Shown here: positions 16,401 through 21,931 of the stretch, one piece after another
Layout: every line of letters starts with the position of its first letter
Position numbering within the stretch: position 1 is the stretch's first letter
Made by a program: the position numbers and the translations under genes
Notes under the pieces: generated by a model
Seen by the model: only the letters and a program-made list of their open reading frames with translations
The model's database searches: none
What the model was told of the DNA's origin: nothing
Source of the DNA: CAZGLR01 sp964526635
GTDB lineage: Bacteria > Zixibacteria > MSB-5A5 > GN15 > JAAZOE01
Reading direction: 5' to 3'
Length of the DNA stretch: 21,931 nucleotides
NCBI GenBank assembly: GCA_964526635.1
Contig: CAZGLR010000053.1
Location: forward strand, 1-21,931

Positions 16401-17004
16401 TGCCCGCCCAGATAACTGTCCGAGGCTCGGAAAACTCATTTAACGATGGTATTGCTGCTTTGGCCGCTGAAGTGGCAAAGGCCGCTGAAACCGATTTGGT
16501 GGTGGTGGTAAAATCGCCGATGTTTTTCAGCGTCGATACCGCCAGCACCACCGGATTTCCCGGTTCATTGCGGACCAGCAGCCGCAATTCGGCGCCATAG
16601 ACCGGGACGCCACCTCGCTGCTGCCTATAGTACATCAGCATAAATTTATAGCCGCCGTTTTCAAAATCACGCATCAATGGCTGCGACGAACGGCCATCGG
16701 CCAAAAAGCTGCCGGAAACCAGATCGGATGGTTCGATTCCGAATACTTCGGCATGATTCACGCGAAATGATTCGGCGGCCTGTTCGACTGTATTGCCACT
16801 CGAAAAAGCCCGCCCGTAGATACGGGTGGCCCGACCAATGTCATCGCGATAGGCTGAGACCCCGGGATATTCCTCTTTGAGCGTTGAAAACGCTGCCCGG
16901 GCGCGAACATCCATGTCCTCCAGCGATTGCTGGCTGTATTGACCGGAACGGACAACGCCGACCAATAATATCAACGCGAGCAAAACTACAGTTGTCTGTT
17001 TCAT
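13438..17004 (-). CDS. Secreted HExxH metalloprotease (gluzincin, M4/M36-like) with dockerin-like tail
   Basis: 1188 residues from the ATG at 17004 (GGGAG five bases upstream); an in-frame ATG at 17016 has no SD. Residues 1-21 are a signal peptide. Residues about 60-250 resemble a fungalysin/thermolysin propeptide (FRVNHAEVFGI, GVPVYGAELRLLV, KWLLVLDAETGELIYQED). The catalytic zinc site is HEYGH (424-428) with Glu443 in GEGMSDVMG as likely third ligand. The His-to-Glu spacing is shorter than in thermolysin. Several Cys in the catalytic part suggest disulfides. After it come a beta domain (about 580-690), an alpha/beta domain starting LLLVDDDNND (698-707) with a Gly-rich TYLNAGGSLFLTGQG strand-loop (GATase1/ThuA-like), two FN3-like regions (about 915-1120) and paired dockerin-like repeats (1123-1188). 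Expected role: secreted endoprotease, self-activated by propeptide removal. Confidence 0.88.
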   Translation of the reverse strand: MKQTTVVLLALILLVGVVRSGQYSQQSLEDMDVRARAAFSTLKEEYPGVSAYRDDIGRATRIYGRAFSSGNTVEQAAESFRVNHAEVFGIEPSDLVSGSFLADGRSSQPLMRDFENGGYKFMLMYYRQQRGGVPVYGAELRLLVRNEPGNPVVLAVSTLKNIGDFTTTTKSVSAAFATSAAKAAIPSLNEFSEPRTVIWAGNEDSYTEPRLAVTTIGSNDSHEKWLLVLDAETGELIYQEDQVIFEDVVGTATGNATEGSGADICGPELPRTLPYLNIESNVAGPVQTDTVGNFTVPYGGTGSVTVSSNLDGEYFDVFDFDTIVENVEATVTPPGPADLVFNSGLEGFTTAQVNGYLHANVVRDYTLLFNEFYPVVQTQTDFPVWVNRDDGYCPGNAWYNGNSINFCRGYGGYPNTAFSTIIHHEYGHHLVAMAGSGQGQYGEGMSDVMGMLIFDEAGTGDGFFGSCGAPLRTGDNNLQYPCNGEIHYCGQVLTGCVWDTRELLKITYPDTYRQILSNLAINAVLLHTGTEITPQITIDYLTLDDDDANILNGTPHSDEICEGFAAHSMDCPNPPHVVQISNEFSDDFGGDGDGIFEPGEAIQVFFTVQDNQIADVFDFSATLLADDATLIISDASSFLGILPDGATVDNTGDPLAFQIPGDYIPRQDSFFIALAWDSDVGLRFDTMVVAMTIGAPSLLLVDDDNNDNTDQYFTEVLDRGRIVYDQVNAAFVSIDSALLSKYNVVLWGTGDYRTSPLSTGEMSAITTYLNAGGSLFLTGQGVAKQLSTANPSLLNNYLKADYIKTQLIPILGNEPGTQLFTPADSVAILGSGGASNQTNPDHIQPTTGGVPELIYYNQPDYGAVSYSGAYKSVFFAFGFESIVNGDSRWTPRDTVLKNILGFFGYEVPVVQPKITLLTIPDEDSMHVINHVPELIWRYVDPNGFVQQEYQIQVSTDNDWEIIEMWDTGPVSSADTSVTYDGIPLLDNSRYYVRVRAFNGVVWSNWYVLPIRLNSVPTPFGLSPRDKVAITALRPQFTHDNAKDLEFDNITYDYEVYSDSALTNLVISETGHPAGSQNQTNWIPDENLPGPGSYFWRARAFDNYEQGLWSEVASFNLTTGGVQCGDASADGFINIGDAIYVINYVFSGGPQPSLTGGDAKCDGTVNIGDAVYLINYVFSGGPEPCATCP

Positions 17005-17009
17005 TGTTT

Positions 17010-17014
17010 CTCCC
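17010..17014 (-). promoter_or_regulatory. Ribosome binding site that fixes the metalloprotease start
   Basis: GGGAG on the minus strand, five bases before the ATG at 17004. It decides against the ATG at 17016, which lies upstream of it. Confidence 0.7.
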
Positions 17015-17115
17015 ATACCAGTGAGGACATACAGCTACTGTATGTTGCGGCGGTGCGGCTAAATGGGTTAGCTCAATCCATATTCTACAGGTAAGTACGC
17101 AATCTTACATCTATA

Positions 17116-17143
17116 AAGATAATATATTTGTAAAAACTGTCAA
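17116..17143 (-). promoter_or_regulatory. Predicted promoter of the metalloprotease gene
   Basis: Minus strand: TTGACA (17143-17138), a 16-bp AT-rich spacer and TATCTT (17121-17116). It implies a leader of about 105 nt that includes the 17091-17103 motif. Confidence 0.45.
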
Positions 17144-17316
17144 TATAATGTGTAACGGCAAAATCAATGTTTTTACCGCCCATGTCACCGGTACTATCAA
17201 AAATGAGGATAAAAAATGGCTTGTAAGGTGCGCTCGGGTACATTACCTTGAGGCGTCGCGCCGTAATATATTGAAAACCCGTAAGATATAAACAACCGCC
17301 GAGAGTGGAGGGCGAA

Positions 17317-18840
17317 ATGAACACAGCCAGACTCCTTGCGATTATCCTGATTGTGGCCGTTATGGCCGCCTGTTCCCAGCAGGGGACTCAAAAGACTCAA
17401 TATACCTCGGATCTGCTGGCCGAGAAAATCGAGGCTGCCGCCGACGATGCCGCCAAGGTCAATATCTGTGAAGACTTCATGACCAATGCCGCCGACATCG
17501 AAGTTAAACGAAATGCGCAGACAATGTGGTATCGACTCGATCCGGTCGGAATGCAGGTTTTTGTCGATGATATGCTGGCCGAACACAGCCAGTCAGCCGA
17601 ATGGATTTATCTGGCGGCCCGGTTCATCGATGATCCCATCGCCCAGATCGAAGCCGGCCGGGAAGCCATTTCGCTGAACCCGAATTTTGCTGAAGGATAT
17701 CGTCTGATTACCGCCACCTACTCCCAGGATCTTTTCCGTTCACCCACCGGTGAATACGCCGGAAAACTCACCTCGATGCTTCAGACCGACGCCCCGCATT
17801 TCCAAAAATACGCCGATCTTGCACCCGAAGAGCCGATCGCCCATCAGTTCCTCTATGATTATTATGTCCATACCGGGCAGACCGACGAAGCGCTAACGGT
17901 TTTGGGAAACGCCGAAGAAAAGGCATTTGACTGGGTCGATGGTTTCAAATATGCGACTGTCCATGCCCGCGCCGGTGATTTTGCCAAAGCGATGGAAACG
18001 GTCGAAAAAGAGGTTGCCGTTCGCATTGAAGCCGGACGCATCGGCGAAGAAGACAAAAACGATTACATCGACCGCAGCTACCAGAGTGTACTGCGCAACG
18101 CCGCCGCCTATGATCATATTGTTGCCTACATCAAGAAAAAGCCCGGTTCCGACAAGGACCCCGAACAGCTTTATGCCATCGCCTATAACTATGCGCTGGC
18201 CGGCGATAAAGACAACGCGTTCGCCTCTTTGAATAAAGCCACCATGCACGGCTGGGATCAGGTTATCGTTACCAAACAGGATCAGGACCTGAATGAATTA
18301 CACGATGATCCCCGCTGGGAAGCAGTCATCAGGAAGATCGAAGCCAACTGGGATAAAGGCAAACCTGAACGCAAAAAGGCCGCGCTCGCCGAAAAAATCG
18401 AGAGACCCGCCCCGGAATTCACACTTGAAGATGTCGATGGCCACATGGTCAGCCTGGCCGACCAGAAGGGTAAAGTCGTCGTCCTCGACTTCTGGGCAAC
18501 CTGGTGCGGACCATGCCGTATGGCCATGCCTCTCATCGATGACTTCGTCGAAAACCATGCCGACGAAAACGTCGTTGTCTATTCGATCAATGTCTGGGAG
18601 GAGAGCAAATCAAAACCTCAAGAATTCATGGAAGACAATGAATACGACATGACTTTGCTCTATGGTAACGACGATCTGGCCAAGGCCTATGGAGTCCAGG
18701 GGATTCCCTATCTCTGTGTCATCGACCAGCAGGGTGTCATCCGATACGAGGAGAAGAAGGGCTTCCATCAGGGTATTACGGAAAATCTGGAATGGTGGAC
18801 AGAGGACCTGCTAACCCGGCAAATGACTCAGAAAAACTAA
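17317..18840 (+). CDS. Lipoprotein with helical (TPR-like) repeats and TlpA-like thioredoxin domain
   Basis: 507 residues from the ATG at 17317 (GGAGG five bases upstream); a GTG at 17305 is in frame but precedes the SD. Residues 1-19 are a lipoprotein signal with a lipobox ending Ala-Ala-Cys19, followed by Ser. Residues about 30-345 are helical, with TPR-like units (AIAYNYALAGDKDNAFASLNKA near 287-308; GQTDEALTVLGNAEEKA near 187-203). Residues about 363-500 are a redoxin/TlpA domain: APEFTLEDVDG, the active site WCGPC (Cys397, Cys400) after VVLDFWAT, and the cis-proline in GIPYLCVID (Pro464). Expected role: membrane-tethered thiol-disulfide exchange outside the cytoplasm, with the helical part possibly recruiting a partner. 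The Cys-rich exported neighbours are possible substrates (inference). A terminator follows. Confidence 0.88.
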   Translation: MNTARLLAIILIVAVMAACSQQGTQKTQYTSDLLAEKIEAAADDAAKVNICEDFMTNAADIEVKRNAQTMWYRLDPVGMQVFVDDMLAEHSQSAEWIYLAARFIDDPIAQIEAGREAISLNPNFAEGYRLITATYSQDLFRSPTGEYAGKLTSMLQTDAPHFQKYADLAPEEPIAHQFLYDYYVHTGQTDEALTVLGNAEEKAFDWVDGFKYATVHARAGDFAKAMETVEKEVAVRIEAGRIGEEDKNDYIDRSYQSVLRNAAAYDHIVAYIKKKPGSDKDPEQLYAIAYNYALAGDKDNAFASLNKATMHGWDQVIVTKQDQDLNELHDDPRWEAVIRKIEANWDKGKPERKKAALAEKIERPAPEFTLEDVDGHMVSLADQKGKVVVLDFWATWCGPCRMAMPLIDDFVENHADENVVVYSINVWEESKSKPQEFMEDNEYDMTLLYGNDDLAKAYGVQGIPYLCVIDQQGVIRYEEKKGFHQGITENLEWWTEDLLTRQMTQKN

Positions 18841-18871
18841 ACAGCAGCGTCTGTTAACAAGTTAGATGCAT

Positions 18872-18902
18872 AAAAAAGCCCCCGATTCACCGGGGGCTTT
18901 TC
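18872..18902. terminator. Bidirectional intrinsic terminator
   Basis: An A-run, stem GCCCCCG (18878-18884), loop ATTCAC, stem CGGGGGC (18891-18897), a T-run. It is shared by the convergent lipoprotein gene (+) and BNR propeller gene (-). Confidence 0.92.
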
Positions 18903-18925
18903 TTATTGATCCTGTTACTTCGGCC

Positions 18926-21748
18926 TCAGCAGCCCGGCGCGGGCCCGCCCTTGAATACATAATTGATCAAAAAGACACCATCGCCGACGTTTACAGTGCC
19001 GTCGCAATTGGCGTCACCGGATTCCATCGGATCAGGGGCCGGACCTGACTTGAAGATGAAGTTTATGATATACACGGCATCGGCGACGTTAATCTCACCG
19101 TCGCCGGTGGCATCACCATAGAGGAAATCGCAGGCATCGCCGGTACCATTGCCGTTGGTGTCCTCCTGCCCCGGATTAAACACCTCAGGGCAATTATCGC
19201 AGGCATCGCCGACACCATCCTGATCATCATCTAACTGATCGGCATTGGCATCGGATGGGCAATTGTCGCAGCCATCGGGATGGTTGTCGCTGTCGGTATC
19301 GACGGCATCATCGAAGCCCGGGCAGACATCGCAACTGTCGCCGACCGTATCGCCATCAGAGTCGTTCTGATCGGGGTTGCTTATATATGGGCAGTTATCG
19401 CAGGCATCGGCAAAACCATCCTGATCGGTATCAACTCCCTGACAGCCAACAATAGTCTTATAAATCGAACGGCCATGCGTACCGGCCGCCAGCGTGCGCG
19501 AGGGAGCATGCCAGTCGAGATCGTGAATAGGGGTATTCAATGGTATCCCGATACCGAAATACTCCCAGTTCTGACCAAAGTTATAGCTGACATACATGCC
19601 CACATCCGTCCCGAGATACAGCACCGAGTCGACATCCGTATCGACAATCAAGTCATTGACCGGGGCATCGACCAGATCGCCGGAAATATCAGTCCAAATG
19701 GCGCCATAGTTGTTGGTATAGAAGATATGAGGCAGGTATTCCCCATCTTTGTAGCCGGAAAACGTCACAAATGCTCCGGCTGAATCCCGCGGATCAGCCA
19801 CGACCCGGGTCACCCAGCGGTTAGGCAGGGTGGCGCTGATATTGGTCCAGCCCCCGGCGCCATCGCGATAAACCCACACATTGGCATCATCGGTTCCCAC
19901 CCAGACAACAGTGGGCGTAAGGGGGGAGATGTCGATTGTCGTAATTGTTCCAAAGGTCAGATTTCCTGGTCCGGGACCGTTGGTCAAGTCGCCTGAAATA
20001 TCGGTCCAGCTGTCGCCGGCATTGGTGGTTTTATACAGGCGGTTGGAGCCATAGTAAAGCGTGTTATTATCATTGGGGTCGATGATAAACGGCGTATTCC
20101 AGTTATGGCGGTCACTGTCATAGGGCACACCATTGAGTGCCCAGCTCCAGCCCGATCCCCCGCTGGTCGATTTGTACATATTGCCCCATTGGTATTCGGC
20201 ATACACAATATTGGGATTGGTGGGATCGACTTCAACATAGAAACCATCGCCGCCCAGAATACGGCCCCAGGTATCGACGCCGCCATCGGGCGTGCGCATG
20301 GTGCCATTGTCCTGCGTACCGCCATAGATTCGATTCGGATCGGAGGGATCAATCTCAATTGCATAAAACTGCGTGTTGGCCATATCATAACGGCGCGTCC
20401 ATGAGTCACCATTGTTATAGGAGACATTCACGCCGCCATCGCAGCCGATATAGACTTTGCCCGGCACAGCCGGATCAAAAGCCATGGCATGATGATCCAC
20501 GTGTATATCAAAACCGATCTGGGTCCACGATGCCGCGCCATCGTCGCTGCGATATAAATCCACGCCAAGGGCATAGACAATATTCGGATTATTGGGATCA
20601 ACTACGATGTTTCCAAAATACCAGCCGAACGAACTGAAGAGATACGTCAGATCAGCACCCGGCATCTGAGACCAGAGATCGCCCTGGAAATCGCTGCGAT
20701 AGACACCCATGAAATAGCCGGGATGATTGGCGTAAATAGAATACGCCACTCCATCACCGCCGACCGCCACACCGATACGGCCGACCGTGTCAGCCGGAGC
20801 GGGGAGACCATTGGACAACAGTTCCCAATTGTCACCCCAGTCATCGGAACGATATATCCCGCTGGTAATACCGCCGACCCGTCGATCAGTCGGATTTCGG
20901 TATCGGTACCACATGGCGGCATAGAGCAGATCATTGGTTGCATCGTAGGCAATATCAACACAGGACGTTGTGTCGTTCACATAGAGCACCCGTTCCCACG
21001 AGGTTCCGCCATCCTGGGACCGATACACCCCGCGCTCCGGATTGGTCGTTCCAAATAGTTTGCCGAGAGCGGCGACATAGATGGTATCAGGACGATCCGG
21101 CAGGATGACAATACGCCCGATATGATAACTGGCCGGTAAACCGATATACGACCAGGTCGCGCCCCCATCGGTGCTTTTGAACATCCCGGTGCCTTCATAG
21201 GAATCGGTGGCGCCATTGGCTTCACCGGTACCAACATAGACAATTGATGGATTGGTCGGATCCAGCGCAATCGCACCGATTGATTGCGGGCCGACATCCT
21301 CGAAAATCGGCGTCCAGGTGGCCCCGGCATCGGAAGATTTAAACACTCCTCCGGCGGCGGAGGCGGCATAGACCGTGTCAGTGCCGGGAACTACAGCCAG
21401 TCCGGTGATGCGTCCGGGGATATTCGATGGTCCGGCCTGTTGCCAGACGACGTTGTTGGCGTCTTTGTCGGCTATTGCCACAGCGCGTTTCTCGCGGGCG
21501 GCGGCCAGCGCTTCCTCGTACTGGGCAACATCGATCTGACCGGTCGGATAGGCGCGCTGCATGTAGAAATATGAGTTCGGCATCTGTTTGGCCCGCACGA
21601 TTTTGCCGGAATGCTTGAGTTCGCTGTAGACAGGATCGTGGAAAGCGCTGTCATCATGCGGCTGATGGCCCTGCGGATGGAAGCCGGCGGCAAACAGCGC
21701 GATTAAAAAAAGCGCCATAATTGCGAGAACCGGGAGTAATTTATTCAT
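18926..21748 (-). CDS. Secreted BNR-repeat beta-propeller protein with TSP3 repeats and dockerin-like tail
   Basis: 940 residues from the ATG at 21748 (GAGGA nine bases upstream). Residues 1-21 are a signal peptide, and about 25-98 is a charged linker or propeptide-like segment. From about 100 to 770 runs a long propeller opening with WQQAGPSNIPGRITGLAVV, with around eleven Asp-box units such as FKSSDAGATW, FKSTDGGATW, YRSQDGGTSW, YRSDDGAASW and YKTTNAGDSW. This is the VPS10/sortilin-like or xyloglucanase-like 'BNR-like repeat' group. No catalytic Asp pair can be assigned from sequence alone. Residues 773-876 are TSP3 calcium-binding repeats, and 877-940 are two dockerin-like repeats ending Pro-Gly-Cys. 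Likely an exported surface or matrix protein; glycan or protein binding is more probable than a known enzymatic activity. Confidence 0.87.
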   Translation of the reverse strand: MNKLLPVLAIMALFLIALFAAGFHPQGHQPHDDSAFHDPVYSELKHSGKIVRAKQMPNSYFYMQRAYPTGQIDVAQYEEALAAAREKRAVAIADKDANNVVWQQAGPSNIPGRITGLAVVPGTDTVYAASAAGGVFKSSDAGATWTPIFEDVGPQSIGAIALDPTNPSIVYVGTGEANGATDSYEGTGMFKSTDGGATWSYIGLPASYHIGRIVILPDRPDTIYVAALGKLFGTTNPERGVYRSQDGGTSWERVLYVNDTTSCVDIAYDATNDLLYAAMWYRYRNPTDRRVGGITSGIYRSDDWGDNWELLSNGLPAPADTVGRIGVAVGGDGVAYSIYANHPGYFMGVYRSDFQGDLWSQMPGADLTYLFSSFGWYFGNIVVDPNNPNIVYALGVDLYRSDDGAASWTQIGFDIHVDHHAMAFDPAVPGKVYIGCDGGVNVSYNNGDSWTRRYDMANTQFYAIEIDPSDPNRIYGGTQDNGTMRTPDGGVDTWGRILGGDGFYVEVDPTNPNIVYAEYQWGNMYKSTSGGSGWSWALNGVPYDSDRHNWNTPFIIDPNDNNTLYYGSNRLYKTTNAGDSWTDISGDLTNGPGPGNLTFGTITTIDISPLTPTVVWVGTDDANVWVYRDGAGGWTNISATLPNRWVTRVVADPRDSAGAFVTFSGYKDGEYLPHIFYTNNYGAIWTDISGDLVDAPVNDLIVDTDVDSVLYLGTDVGMYVSYNFGQNWEYFGIGIPLNTPIHDLDWHAPSRTLAAGTHGRSIYKTIVGCQGVDTDQDGFADACDNCPYISNPDQNDSDGDTVGDSCDVCPGFDDAVDTDSDNHPDGCDNCPSDANADQLDDDQDGVGDACDNCPEVFNPGQEDTNGNGTGDACDFLYGDATGDGEINVADAVYIINFIFKSGPAPDPMESGDANCDGTVNVGDGVFLINYVFKGGPAPGC
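19121..19432 (-). repeat. Thrombospondin type 3 repeat region (in-gene)
   Basis: This encodes residues 773-876 of the BNR protein: about four DxDxDGxGDxCDNCP-type units directly before the dockerin-like tail, the same order as in the 5084-7183 protein. Confidence 0.85.
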
Positions 21749-21834
21749 GGCTTACATTCCTCTGTTTTCGTTGACGCCACCGTTGCGAAACCACTGCGGG
21801 GTATACCGGAGCGGGGGAGTTGTTGTTTAGTACT

Positions 21835-21862
21835 AATATATCGGTATGTTGATATCTTACAA
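21835..21862 (-). promoter_or_regulatory. Predicted promoter of the BNR propeller gene
   Basis: Minus strand: TTGTAA (21862-21857), a 16-bp spacer and TATATT (21840-21835). It lies between the tRNA and the gene, so the gene need not depend on read-through from the tRNA. Confidence 0.45.
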
Positions 21863-21884
21863 CAGGATTTTGGGGGATCTCAAA

Positions 21885-21931
21885 TGCCGGAGGTCGGACT
21901 CGAACCGACACGATCTTGCGATCGGGGGATT
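21885..21931 (-). tRNA. Partial class II tRNA, probably tRNA-Leu (3' half)
   Basis: Read on the minus strand from the right edge: the 3' side of an anticodon stem (AATCCCC), a long variable arm CGATC-GCAA-GATCG, a T arm GTCGG-TTCGAGT-CCGAC, acceptor strand CTCCGGC and discriminator A. The long variable arm restricts it to Leu, Ser or Tyr; A73 disfavours Ser, and the AATCCCC stem fits Leu best. CCA is not encoded (TTTG follows). The anticodon lies outside the window. Confidence 0.85.

Larger units (their letters stand above)
17005..17316. other. 312-bp divergent intergenic region
   Basis: No gene is seen. It holds the SD sites of both flanking genes, the motif GTAAGTACGCAAT (17091-17103) with a small inverted repeat GTAAG/CTTAC (17091-17108), a minus-strand promoter, an orphan plus-strand TATAAT (17144-17149) without a matching -35, and an otherwise AT-rich centre. 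I could not settle a promoter for the lipoprotein gene. Confidence 0.6.

Noticed and set aside
19280..19783. 167-aa plus-strand open frame within the BNR gene
   Set aside because: It is antisense to the TSP3 and propeller coding sequence, with no SD and no recognisable domain.

Overview
The window (about 21.9 kb, moderate GC) looks like chromosomal DNA from a Gram-negative-type bacterium with a rich set of exported proteins. The C-terminal tails of three exported proteins (paired GDA-x(4)-G-x-I/V-N-x-G-D-A-x(3)-INYVF-x-GGP repeats), the thrombospondin type 3 stretches and the BNR propellers resemble proteins I associate with candidate phylum Zixibacteria and related uncultured lineages. That placement is an inference from protein style. 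A run of ten Ns marks the window as draft or metagenome assembly.

Layout. 1-2224 (+): a multi-pass membrane protein open at the left edge (ABC-2 permease-like), then a membrane-anchored DUF192 protein whose C-terminus is interrupted by the N gap. 2307-3587 (-): a YbdG-type MscS mechanosensitive channel with a clear promoter. 3739-5005 (+): an exported DUF6599-like protein and a 68-residue cold-shock protein starting at GTG, followed by a bidirectional terminator. 5084-7183 (-): a secreted propeller protein with TSP3 repeats and a dockerin-like tail. 7534-11288 (+): two M14 carboxypeptidase-family proteins overlapping by one base. The first has lost every zinc ligand and the second keeps the full active site. 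11370-13259 (-): an M3 oligoendopeptidase F with a signal peptide. 13438-17004 (-): a large secreted HExxH metalloprotease with propeptide, several C-terminal domains and a dockerin-like tail. 17317-18840 (+): a lipoprotein with helical repeats and a TlpA-like thioredoxin domain. 18926-21748 (-): a large secreted BNR propeller with TSP3 repeats and a dockerin-like tail. 21885-end (-): the 3' half of a class II tRNA, probably tRNA-Leu.

Most transcription units are single genes separated by strong intrinsic terminators, several of them shared by convergent genes. The M14 pair is the only obvious coupled operon. Functionally, 5 to 21.7 kb is an exoprotein region: four exported peptidase-family proteins, two propeller proteins and a redox lipoprotein. 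A plausible shared theme is breakdown of extracellular protein plus surface display through the dockerin-like tails; no cohesin is present here, so the anchoring partner is unknown.

The most interesting signals are the dead/active M14 pair, the three tails with covarying cysteines, an imperfect inverted repeat enclosing the predicted promoter of the 5084-7183 gene with a near copy before the large protease, and an assembly gap whose length can be bounded by the reading frame.
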